DNA of 16,931 nt from an uncultured Oscillospiraceae bacterium (GTDB taxonomy: Bacteria; Bacillota; Clostridia; Oscillospirales; Oscillospiraceae): the NCBI GenBank assembly GCA_944385065.1, contig CALWVX010000018.1, positions 1-16,931 on the forward strand, read 5' to 3'. Every line of letters starts with the position of its first letter. Position 1 is the stretch's first letter. Below are positions 1 to 6,252 of the stretch, piece after piece. The notes beneath the pieces were generated by a model, which was given only the letters and a program-made list of their open reading frames with translations, was not told where the DNA came from and made no database searches. The translations under genes and the position numbers were made by a program.

Positions 1-78
1 GATACACCGGATCATGGTGACCATCAGGGCTTCCTTTACCTGCGCCCTCTCCTCATCGGAATACACCTTTCTTGGCAC
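1..78 (-). CDS. TetR/AcrR-family transcriptional regulator, N-terminal fragment (runs off the window)
   Basis: Only the first 26 codons are in the window. Reading leftwards from a GTG at 78-76 gives MPRKVYSDEERAQVKEALMV and six more residues. The opening (Pro-Arg-Lys, an acidic helix start, then a long first helix) resembles the start of many TetR-family DNA-binding domains. The start is supported by an AAGGCGGTG ribosome site 7-9 bases upstream. A good sigma-A promoter and an inverted repeat lie 54-82 bases upstream, which fits an autoregulated repressor. No ligand or target can be named from so short a piece. The family call rests on N-terminal resemblance alone; the recognition helix is outside the window. 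Confidence 0.5.
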   Translation of the reverse strand, partial: MPRKVYSDEERAQVKEALMVTMIRCI

Positions 79-131
79 AAGCCGTCACCGCCTTTTATAA
101 AATATAAAATTAAAAAATAGTCTTTATTTGT

Positions 132-160
132 ATTATAGCGAAACTTGCTCGAAATGCAAG
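132..160 (-). promoter_or_regulatory. Promoter with inverted-repeat operator upstream of the TetR-like gene
   Basis: On the minus strand there is a -35 TTGCAT (159-154), a 16-base spacer and a perfect -10 TATAAT (137-132). An inverted repeat CTTGC-7-GCAAG (144-148/156-160) covers the -35 and part of the spacer. This is where a TetR repressor would block its own promoter. The sequence elements are seen directly; autoregulation is inferred. Confidence 0.6.
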
Positions 161-338
161 ACTGTTCCAAAAAACAAGTCCTCAGTGAAACACACCGGGG
201 ACATAGTATGATGGTTTCGATAGGCCCGGAATAACCTTTGTTTACCGCCCCGTAAATTTTGAGCTTTGTGAGGGACGGAATGACTTGATACTCTCTTGGC
301 CAGAACTGCAATGCAGCAAGTCAGAGTCAGAAAAGCCT
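161..338. other. AT-rich intergenic stretch without a recognisable gene
   Basis: An open frame on the minus strand crosses this stretch, but it has no ribosome site, no recognisable domain and ends inside the TetR start region out of frame with it. I see no RNA gene or insertion-sequence end here. Base composition is AT-richer than the DNA right of position 580, in keeping with different ancestry. Confidence 0.4.
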
Positions 339-388
339 CCCGCCTTTTACTGACCTGAAGCGGTCAGTAAAAGACGGGGGGTATTTTT
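339..388 (+). terminator. Strong intrinsic terminator, possibly bidirectional
   Basis: A 17-bp stem with one mismatch (339-355 with 362-378, centred on GCCTTTTACTGACC/GGTCAGTAAAAG) encloses a 6-base loop. It is followed on the plus strand by GGTATTTTTT (T-tract 384-389). On the minus strand the stem is followed by a shorter CTTTT. No gene on either side obviously needs it, so it may belong to a lost gene or to the end of an integrated element. Confidence 0.7.
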
Positions 389-444
389 TGACCACATTTT
401 CAGCCACAGAGCAGTGTGGAACACGTAGAAACAGTGAGGTCAAA
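387..444. repeat. Nested inverted repeats (possible folded RNA or element end)
   Basis: Outer arms TTTGACC (387-393) and GGTCAAA (438-444) enclose an inner pair CCACA (404-408) and TGTGG (415-419). The structure follows the terminator at once and precedes the tRNA half-gene. No RNA family is recognised, and short arms like these can arise by chance. Confidence 0.3.
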
Positions 445-534
445 GAGTGATAAAAAACGGCGGGAAGAAAGAGAAACCGAGTGGAACGCACCGCAAGCAA
501 TTTAAAATTATACAAAGACGTTTTGATTTGCCTT

Positions 535-579
535 TTCACATAGTGGGGGTCGTCGGTCTGAATCCGATCAGGTCCGCCA
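535..579 (+). other. 3' half of tRNA-Val(CAC): probable attachment-site scar
   Basis: From 535 the sequence fits canonical tRNA positions 32-76: anticodon loop TTCACAT (535-541, anticodon CAC), anticodon 3' stem AGTGG, variable loop GGGTC, T-stem GTCGG/CCGAT (552-556/564-568), acceptor 3' strand CAGGTCC (569-575), discriminator G and encoded CCA (577-579). The 5' half is absent: the bases before 535 cannot pair with AGTGG, and no GGACCTG lies where the acceptor 5' strand should be. The T-loop reads TCTGAAT, not TTCGAAT, so the fragment has decayed or come from a variant. Tyrosine-recombinase elements commonly recombine at a tRNA anticodon or T-loop and leave exactly such a 3' copy at one end. 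A functional tRNA here is ruled out. Confidence 0.6.
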
Positions 580-580
580 T

Positions 581-618
581 GCCGCCGCCGGCGATCGTTC
601 GTCTGCGGCGGCTTTTTT
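581..618 (+). terminator. Intrinsic terminator directly after the tRNA half-gene
   Basis: An 8-bp GC stem GCCGCCGC (581-588) / GCGGCGGC (605-612) is followed by six T (613-618). It begins two bases after the CCA end, where a tRNA gene's own terminator normally sits. The 3' flank of the original tRNA gene therefore seems to be preserved. Confidence 0.7.
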
Positions 619-914
619 GCAAACGTTGCCCTCCCCCATTGTGCCGCGGTTTTCTTTCCAAGCCGAACCTGCCGCGTCCGGCGTTGGCGGCATAACATGC
701 GTTTCTCCGGCGGGAGGCTGTGGTTCGGCTCAGACCCCCGTTTCTGCCTATGCCGCCCCGGTTGGAGGGGATTTTCCGCAGGTGCGCCGAAGGTTGTCAC
801 CGGGAACATATACGGGCGGACAGCCTCCGCTGTCCGCCCGTATGGCCGACCAACCGCTGTATGACGGCCCCATTTATATAGATTTCTCCGTCAGATTTCG
901 GAGCTCTGGTCCCT
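619..914. other. GC-rich non-coding stretch between the tRNA scar and the operon end
   Basis: No frame here has a ribosome site or a recognisable product. Long-range arms AGCCGAACC (660-668) and GGTTCGGCT (722-730) could fold. The only compact structure is the 15-bp hairpin at 810-843, listed separately. Confidence 0.4.
810..843 (-). terminator. Perfect 15-bp hairpin downstream of the minus-strand operon
   Basis: ATACGGGCGGACAGC (810-824) and its exact complement (829-843) enclose a 4-base loop. The hairpin lies about 70 bases beyond the last stop codon of the leftward operon. No clear T-tract follows on either strand, so it is either a weak or Rho-assisted terminator or a structure protecting the 3' end of the transcript. 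Confidence 0.5.
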
Positions 915-1298
915 TTACTTGGCCCCGAAGGAGCGGATCAGACGCAGCAGCTCCAGCATGGTTTCGTCGTCCCCCAGCGCGGAAAGGTCCGTCTCCCCCG
1001 CCCGGGCCCGGTCAAACAGCTCGGTGCCGTACCGGGCAATCATCTCCTCCGCCTCCGGATTGTTTCCTTCCACCACCTGCCAGCACAGCACCTTCAGCAG
1101 GGTGACCAGGTCCTCGCTGCTCCGGCTCCTCTGGAACTCCTCCAGCGTTTTTTCCAAAGAAACCTGACTGAAATCGCCCAGAGAGAAGGGCTTTTCCTCC
1201 TGGCTGAGCCTGACTCCGACGCCGGCCGCAGCCATGCACAGGACAACCATCACCACAGACAGAATGCGCGCGGCGGTTCGATTCACAGGCTGAGACAT
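915..1298 (-). CDS. Small single-pass membrane protein of unknown function
   Basis: A 127-residue protein not recognised as any family. Residues about 11-28 form one hydrophobic helix after a basic N-terminus (RTAARILSVVMVV), so the protein is probably anchored with the acidic, helical remainder (residues 30-127) outside. The soluble part is rich in Glu, Leu and Arg and looks all-helical. The start has an AAAGGATG ribosome site 6 bases upstream. It is the last gene of the leftward operon, 26 bases after the ABC permease, which suggests an accessory role in or near the transporter. That role is a guess from position. Its length and good ribosome site argue that it is a real gene. Confidence 0.7.
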   Translation of the reverse strand: MSQPVNRTAARILSVVMVVLCMAAAGVGVRLSQEEKPFSLGDFSQVSLEKTLEEFQRSRSSEDLVTLLKVLCWQVVEGNNPEAEEMIARYGTELFDRARAGETDLSALGDDETMLELLRLIRSFGAK

Positions 1299-1324
1299 AG
1301 GGACATCCTTTCCGGCAGAGCGCC

Positions 1325-2080
1325 TTACTCCTCCCAGCTCACGATCTTCTTCTGGAGCAACGTGATCAGGCCGTACATGATCAGGCCGATCACCGTGACA
1401 TAGAAGATACAGGCAAAAGACTTGGTCGTCTGGAGATACTGGGAATACTTGATAATCTGAGAACCCAGGCCGGTGTTGCCGGCGTTATACTCCACGCTGA
1501 TGCAGGTGGTGGTGGCGAAGATGGCCGCCAGCCGCAGGCCGGTGATGATGTCGGTCGCGGCGGAGGGCAGGATCATCATGCGATAGGTCTGGAGCCGGCT
1601 GGCGCCCATCGACTGCATCAGCTCCCGGCGCAGGGTCGGCACATTGTTAAACCCGGTGCAGGCGTTCATATTGATGACCGCAAACGACTGAATCACCACG
1701 GTGGTAATCCGCATATTCATGCCGTAGCCCATCATGAGCATCAGCAGGGGGATCAGCGAAACCAGAGGGGTGGTCACCAGAAAGGTGATATAGGGCGACA
1801 TGGCCGCATTCAGCAGGGGGAAGCTGGTAATGAGCGTTGCCAGCAGCAGGCCCACCGGAATCGCGATCAGAAAGCCCGTCAGCACACATTGCAGCGTGAC
1901 CAGCAGATGGGGCCAATACTCCCCGAAGTCCACAATCATTGAGCGAAAAATTTCTGACGGTTTCGGCAGAAACCAGGCGTCTATCTTATAGAACCAACAG
2001 GCGAACTCCCAAATCGCAAATATCAGCAGAAACGTGACGACCGGAGCCACAATACTGGTTACTTTCTTTTTCATATTCAT
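1325..2080 (-). CDS. ABC transporter permease, SsuC/TauC-like (second permease)
   Basis: A 251-residue inner-membrane permease of the BPD-transport family used for sulfonates, taurine, nitrate and pyrimidine precursors. About six membrane helices are visible: roughly 10-30, 60-83, 95-118, 125-143, 180-200 and 222-243. The cytoplasmic coupling (EAA) loop is at about 152-187 (RRELMQSMGASRLQTYRMMI, then the G in DIITGLRLA). The start chosen is the ATG at 2080, 6 bases after GAGGTGG. A GTG at 2095 overlapping the ATPase stop as GTGA is possible but lacks a better ribosome site. It is a clear paralogue of the permease at 2910-3695, including the shared TPL/TPM-IPL loop near residues 104-112, so the two probably form a heterodimer. 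Confidence 0.9.
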   Translation of the reverse strand: MNMKKKVTSIVAPVVTFLLIFAIWEFACWFYKIDAWFLPKPSEIFRSMIVDFGEYWPHLLVTLQCVLTGFLIAIPVGLLLATLITSFPLLNAAMSPYITFLVTTPLVSLIPLLMLMMGYGMNMRITTVVIQSFAVINMNACTGFNNVPTLRRELMQSMGASRLQTYRMMILPSAATDIITGLRLAAIFATTTCISVEYNAGNTGLGSQIIKYSQYLQTTKSFACIFYVTVIGLIMYGLITLLQKKIVSWEE

Positions 2081-2091
2081 GGTACTCCACC

Positions 2092-2895
2092 TCACTTGAT
2101 CTTGCTCAGGTCGATCTCGCCGATGTAGCTCTCCAGAAGCTGACGATACTCGATAAAGTCCTTCTGTGTAATCATAGACAGCTTTCGGGGTCTCGGCAGG
2201 TCCAGCGTGACGGTCTCCACCAGCCGGCCGGGGTTTGTCCCCATCACATAGACCCGGGAGGAGAGCAGGACCGCTTCTTCAATGTTGTGGGTGATGAAGA
2301 TAATGGTCTTCCCCGTCTTCTCCCAGATTTCCAGCAGCTCCATGTTCATCTGCTCGCGGGTCATCTCGTCCAGAGCGCCGAAGGGCTCATCCATCAGGAG
2401 GATCTCAGGGTCATGGACCATCGCCCGGATCACGCCCGCCCGCTGGAGCATACCGCCGGAGATCTCGTTTGGATGGGCGTCCGCGTATTCCTTCAGCCCC
2501 ACCATCTCCAGCAGCTCCTCCACTCGATTGTCCCATTCAGGCCCTTTCAGGCCGAAGACTCTCAGGGGGAGCGCCACGTTCTGCCGCACGGTATACCAGG
2601 GCAGCATATTCGGCTGCTGGAAAATAAACCCCAGCTTGCGCAGCACGGAGGACGGCATTTTCTTTCCCTTGTGGTTGACCTTCACTCCGTCGATCAGGAT
2701 ATCGCCCTCGGTGGTATCAATGATACCGTCCAGCATCCGGATCAGAGTGGATTTGCCGCAGCCGGAGGGGCCCAGGATCGAGATGAACTCGCCGGCCTGG
2801 ATCTCCATGGAGTAGTCCTTGACGGCCGTAATGGTCTGACTTCTGGTCTCAAAGATCTTCGTCACATGGTCAAATTTGATTTTCGCTTCTTGCAT
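2092..2895 (-). CDS. ABC transporter ATP-binding protein, SsuB/TauB-like, with intact catalytic residues
   Basis: A 267-residue nucleotide-binding subunit. Walker A GPSGCGKST is at 42-50, the Q-loop Q93 in FIFQQPNMLPW, the signature ISGGMLQR at 145-152, Walker B with D169 and catalytic E170 (ILLMDEPFGALDE), and switch H203 in FITHNIEEA. The signature is less canonical than usual: Ile for Leu, Leu before QR, and AGVIRAM where VGIARAL is typical. The strong AAGGAGGTGA site fixes the ATG at 2895. The stop lies just before the downstream permease, so the two are translationally coupled. Its partner is probably the ATPase at 3711-4499, which lacks the catalytic Glu and switch His. The substrate cannot be read from the ATPase. 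Confidence 0.93.
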   Translation of the reverse strand: MQEAKIKFDHVTKIFETRSQTITAVKDYSMEIQAGEFISILGPSGCGKSTLIRMLDGIIDTTEGDILIDGVKVNHKGKKMPSSVLRKLGFIFQQPNMLPWYTVRQNVALPLRVFGLKGPEWDNRVEELLEMVGLKEYADAHPNEISGGMLQRAGVIRAMVHDPEILLMDEPFGALDEMTREQMNMELLEIWEKTGKTIIFITHNIEEAVLLSSRVYVMGTNPGRLVETVTLDLPRPRKLSMITQKDFIEYRQLLESYIGEIDLSKIK

Positions 2896-2909
2896 GGCAG
2901 TTCACCTCC

Positions 2910-3695
2910 TTACTTCTTCCAGAGCACGATGCGCTTTTCAATCATTTCCACGACAGTATACAGCGTAATGCCGATCAGGGCGATCAAAATGATGCAGCCG
3001 TAGCTCTCCTCAAAATTGCTGTACTTGGTAAATTTGATGATTCGGTCGCCCAGACCCTGACCGCGGCTGACAAAGTCCGCGCTGACCGCGCCGATGGTGG
3101 AGAAAATACACCCCAGCTTAATTCCGGTAAATACCTGGGGCAGCGCGTTCATGAAAATGATGCTCACAAAGGTCTGCAGCTTGGAGGCCCCCACCGACCG
3201 GGCCAGTTCCAGCTTCTCGCGCTCCACATGGGTAAACCCATTGAGGGTGTTCAGACAGATAATGGGGGTGGCCTGAATGATCACAATGATCACGCGCAGG
3301 TTGGGATCGGTGCCCAGCCACAGGGTCATCAGGGGAATCAGGGTGATCATGGGGGTGATGACCAGCCAGATGACCACCGGCTGCATCGCCTTGACCAGAA
3401 TGTCAAACTGAGAAAACAGAGCGGCCAGCAGAATTCCCGCCGGGATCGCAATGCAGAACCCGACGCAAATGATCTTCAGGGTAAACAGGAAGTCGGGCAA
3501 AATGATATGGAAGCTGCTGATGGTTGCCTGAATGATGTGGGTGGGCGTCGGCATGACATAGGCCGCCACGTTGAAAACCCGCAGGAAAATTTCCAGGCCG
3601 ATGTAAAGCACGGCCAGCACCACCAAGGGGGCAATGATCCGTTTGGGGTCCCGCTCCTTTTTGGGGGTACGTCTCACCGGAGTACTTTGTGCCAT
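2910..3695 (-). CDS. ABC transporter permease, SsuC/TauC-like (first permease)
   Basis: A 261-residue membrane protein. A very basic N-terminal tail (RRTPKKERDPKR, residues 8-19) precedes about six helices (approx. 20-42, 70-95, 106-128, 134-152, 190-205, 232-252). The coupling loop runs from about 160 to 195 (KLELARSVGASKLQTFVSII, then TGIKLG). The ATG at 3695 has GGGAGGT 7 bases upstream. Length and helix plan match the SsuC/TauC/ThiX-type family. It lies 15 bases after one ATPase and 14 bases before the other, giving the order ATPase-permease-ATPase-permease. It resembles the permease at 1325-2080 throughout, so an old tandem duplication of an ATPase-permease pair is the simplest origin. 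Confidence 0.92.
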   Translation of the reverse strand: MAQSTPVRRTPKKERDPKRIIAPLVVLAVLYIGLEIFLRVFNVAAYVMPTPTHIIQATISSFHIILPDFLFTLKIICVGFCIAIPAGILLAALFSQFDILVKAMQPVVIWLVITPMITLIPLMTLWLGTDPNLRVIIVIIQATPIICLNTLNGFTHVEREKLELARSVGASKLQTFVSIIFMNALPQVFTGIKLGCIFSTIGAVSADFVSRGQGLGDRIIKFTKYSNFEESYGCIILIALIGITLYTVVEMIEKRIVLWKK

Positions 3696-3710
3696 AGTTT
3701 GTAACCTCCC

Positions 3711-4499
3711 TTACAGCGTCGCCCGCACGATCTCATTGATCTGTTCGCGCAATTCGTTGAATCGTTGATTGTTTGCAATTTCGTGGTTGCGCTGCTCCAC
3801 CGGAATATCCACCCGGATCTCATGGGTAATGACCGCCGGCTTGTTGGAGAACACAAAGATGCGGTTGGCCAGCAGGATGGCCTCGTCCACATTGTTTGTC
3901 ACCATGATGATGGTCTTCTGCGTCTTTTTCCAGATATTCAGAATCTCATAGGAGAGCATCTTCCGGGTGATGGCGTCCAGAGCGCCCAGAGGCTGATCCA
4001 GGATCAGGATGTCCGGGTCGTGGACCAGCGCACGGGCAATTCCGACGCGCTGCTTCATGCCGCCGGAGAGCTCGTGGGGATAGACCTTTTTATAGTCCAG
4101 CAGTCCCACGATGTCCAGCATCTCGTCAATGCGCTTCTCCCACTCCGGTCCCTTGAGCTTCATGGTATTCAGATTGAAGCGCAGATTTCCCTCCGCCGTA
4201 CGCCAGGGAAGCAGGTTGTTGCTCTGAAAAACAAATCCGAAGTGTTTCAGGGCATTCCGCGGGATCTGCCGTCCGATGTTTTTGCCATACAGCTCCATGG
4301 AGCCTTTGGTCGCACTGTCAATACCGCCCAAAATCTTGAGGAATGTGGATTTCCCGCAGCCGGAATTTCCCAGGATCACAATAAATTCTTTTTCATCGAT
4401 GTCCATGCTGATGTCCCGGATAACCTCGATGTAATTGTGTTCCTTTTCGCTTCCGAAAGATTTTGCAATGTTTTTTACGCTGAATACTTTGTTTTGCAT
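3711..4499 (-). CDS. ABC transporter ATP-binding protein with degenerate catalytic site (Glu to Gln, His to Asn)
   Basis: A 262-residue SsuB/TauB-like ATPase. Walker A GNSGCGKST (44-52), Q92 in FVFQSNNLLPW and a textbook signature LSGGMKQRVGIARAL (144-158) are intact. Walker B reads ILILDQPLGALD: D168 is present, but the next residue, normally the catalytic Glu, is Gln169 (codon CAG). The switch His is also replaced: MVTNNVDEA has Asn202 after Thr201 (codon AAC). The same Glu-to-Gln change is the classic engineered block of hydrolysis in ABC ATPases, so this subunit should bind ATP but hydrolyse it poorly. The start chosen is the ATG at 4499 (GAAGGAAAC upstream); an upstream ATG at 4556 would add 19 residues inside the preceding gene's 3' end. 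It should pair with the intact ATPase at 2092-2895. Confidence 0.93.
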   Translation of the reverse strand: MQNKVFSVKNIAKSFGSEKEHNYIEVIRDISMDIDEKEFIVILGNSGCGKSTFLKILGGIDSATKGSMELYGKNIGRQIPRNALKHFGFVFQSNNLLPWRTAEGNLRFNLNTMKLKGPEWEKRIDEMLDIVGLLDYKKVYPHELSGGMKQRVGIARALVHDPDILILDQPLGALDAITRKMLSYEILNIWKKTQKTIIMVTNNVDEAILLANRIFVFSNKPAVITHEIRVDIPVEQRNHEIANNQRFNELREQINEIVRATL

Positions 4500-4552
4500 A
4501 CTGTTTCCTTCTTTCGGTGATCCAGGTTGTCCGCCTGAAGCGGAGGGGGAGA

Positions 4553-5449
4553 TCATTTACGGCGCAGAATACAGTCCATGGCTGCCGAGGCATTGTAAAT
4601 GATCTGATCGGTATACAGGCGGTATGTGGGGCACATCTCCGCGCTGGCCCAGCCCTGATAGCCAACCGACTCAAACGCGTCGATGACCTTCACCCAGTCT
4701 ACGTCTCCGGCCAGCAGATCCACAAAGCCGGCCAGTCCCTTGGCGTCTCTGCGGTAGTCCTTGAAGTGGACCTTTTTGATCCGATGACCCAGGATCTTGA
4801 TCCAGTGCTCCGGATAGCCGTAAAGAACCATGTTGCCCACGTCCAAAAAAGCGCCCACATAGTCAGAGCCGATCTCATCCAGGAAGGTCCGGAACTCCAT
4901 GGGGCTGAGCAGGAACTTGTTCCAGATATTCTCAATGCCGATGATGACCCCTTTCTCCTGGGCATAGGGGGCCAGCTCTTTCAGCGCTTCCTGGGACCGC
5001 TGGTAAGCCACATCATAGTCGATGATCTCGCTGCCGGCAAAGAAGGTGACGTCGTTGGCGTCGGGAACCACGTCTTCCGGCCGGAAATCCACGCCCACCG
5101 TACCGGGACAGACCAGAATGCAGTCCACGCCCAGCAGGGCGGCCATGTCGATCTGGCGGCGCACCACCTGTTTTGCCTTCTCCCGGATTTCAGGCGGGTT
5201 GGCCGTCAGCGAATACTGCCAATACAGCCCGGTCGCCAGACTGCAGATCTGGATTCCCACCTCCTGGGCCAGTGCCTTGACCGCCAGGATTTCCTGGTCG
5301 CTGCTGGTGAGTCCCAGCGGGCCGTCCTTGGCCATTGCCAATTCAATTCCCTCAAAGCCGGCGTCCTTGGCCAGCCGCATGCACTGCTCAATGGAGCGGC
5401 TCTGATCAAAGGACCAAATATTGATTCCCTTGCGCAGCTTTGATCTCAT
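4553..5449 (-). CDS. Sugar-phosphate isomerase/epimerase, TIM barrel (UlaE/SgbU-like)
   Basis: A 298-residue protein of the AP-endonuclease-2/xylose-isomerase-like TIM-barrel family. It resembles L-ribulose-5-phosphate (L-xylulose-5-phosphate) 3-epimerases such as UlaE. Expected metal ligands sit at strand ends: E173 in GIENIWNKF, D203 in AFLDVGNM, H228 in KKVHFKDY and E271 in ASAEM. Length matches the family (about 285-300). The ATG at 5449 follows AGGGGGATGAGAA, and the upstream regulator's TGA lies 4 bases before it, so the genes are coupled. Placed with a sugar kinase, it probably acts on the phosphorylated product of that kinase. Hydroxypyruvate- or 2-oxo-tetronate-isomerase relatives share the fold, so the exact substrate is open. 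Confidence 0.85.
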   Translation of the reverse strand: MRSKLRKGINIWSFDQSRSIEQCMRLAKDAGFEGIELAMAKDGPLGLTSSDQEILAVKALAQEVGIQICSLATGLYWQYSLTANPPEIREKAKQVVRRQIDMAALLGVDCILVCPGTVGVDFRPEDVVPDANDVTFFAGSEIIDYDVAYQRSQEALKELAPYAQEKGVIIGIENIWNKFLLSPMEFRTFLDEIGSDYVGAFLDVGNMVLYGYPEHWIKILGHRIKKVHFKDYRRDAKGLAGFVDLLAGDVDWVKVIDAFESVGYQGWASAEMCPTYRLYTDQIIYNASAAMDCILRRK

Positions 5450-5452
5450 TTC

Positions 5453-6235
5453 TCATCCCCCTTTTCGTACTTTTTCCGCCTGAACAACCGCCACTCCGCT
5501 CTCTTTCAGCCGCTTCAGGCAGGCGGGGTCCGCTTCCGCGTTCGTGACCACCGTCTGGACATCGCTCAGGTGGCATACATTCACCAGAGCGGAAATCTGA
5601 AATTTCGCAGCGTCGCAAAGCATGATGCAGCGTTTGGCATTTTGAATCACCAGCCGTTTCAGGCTGACCTCGTCTACACCGTAGTCCATAAAGCCGTTGT
5701 CCAGATCCACCGCGTCCACGATCATAAAGGCGGTGTCCACGTTGAGTTCCCGCAATGTCAGCTCCGCGAAAAAGCCGTACAGAGTTCTGCTGTGAGGCTT
5801 GAGCTGTCCCCCCGCCACGATCAGCGAATTGTCGGTCAGCGCGATTTCATGGGCCACGTCAATGTCGTTGGTCAGAACAGTGAGGTGGTGGAACGCCCCC
5901 AATTTGGAGGCCAGGGCATGTCCGGTCGTTCCGGCCCCAATGTAGATGGTGGTGCCCTCTTGAATCAGCTGAACGGCGGCTTCGGCCACCAGTTCTTTCT
6001 CCTCCTGGTGCATCTGCTGCCGTACGTCCAGGGGCAGATCCTCCATCGCGGGCTGGTTATACCGGACGGCTCCGCCGTGGGTACGGAGGATCCGCTTTCC
6101 TTGATCCAATTGAATCAAATCCCGGCGAATGGTGGCAAGGGACGCCTGGGTCTCAACCGCCAAATCGTCCACCGTGGCCGCGCCATGCTCGTTGACATAT
6201 TCCACAATCTTCTGATGGCGTTCTAATTTCAACAT
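5453..6235 (-). CDS. DeoR-family transcriptional regulator
   Basis: A 260-residue sugar-phosphate-responsive repressor. The N-terminal winged helix (2-57) has the family pattern: ERHQKIVEYV, then TVDDLAVETQASLATIRRDL as helix-turn-helix with recognition helix near 31-42, and RTHGGAV as the wing. The C-terminal effector domain (75-250) has the phosphosugar-binding loop YIGAGTTG (98-105) and the conserved DEVSLKRLVI...CDAAKF block (188-212). The ATG at 6235 with GGAGATGACGCC is preferred to one at 6253 that overlaps the kinase stop. DeoR repressors usually bind the phosphorylated intermediate of the pathway they control, so the likely effector is a product of the adjacent kinase or epimerase. 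Its operator has not been identified with certainty. Confidence 0.93.
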   Translation of the reverse strand: MLKLERHQKIVEYVNEHGAATVDDLAVETQASLATIRRDLIQLDQGKRILRTHGGAVRYNQPAMEDLPLDVRQQMHQEEKELVAEAAVQLIQEGTTIYIGAGTTGHALASKLGAFHHLTVLTNDIDVAHEIALTDNSLIVAGGQLKPHSRTLYGFFAELTLRELNVDTAFMIVDAVDLDNGFMDYGVDEVSLKRLVIQNAKRCIMLCDAAKFQISALVNVCHLSDVQTVVTNAEADPACLKRLKESGVAVVQAEKVRKGG

Positions 6236-6252
6236 GGCGTCATCTCCATTCA

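Noticed and set aside
503..579. A complete functional tRNA gene ending at 579
   Set aside because: The 5' acceptor strand, D-arm and anticodon 5' stem are missing and the T-loop is altered; only positions 32-76 fit.
335..718. GCCTCCCGCC (335-344) and GGCGGGAGGC (709-718) as long-range inverted repeat or element ends
   Set aside because: Ten GC-rich bases are easily matched by chance over this distance, and the first copy is part of a terminator stem.
660..730. AGCCGAACC/GGTTCGGCT as a structured RNA
   Set aside because: The 53-base interior shows no consistent folding that I can support and there is no promoter or T-tract.
327..809. 160-codon open frame on the minus strand across the tRNA half-gene
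   Set aside because: It reads antisense through the tRNA fragment and two terminators, has no ribosome site, and its only familiar-looking part is the well-known spurious translation of an antisense T-arm.
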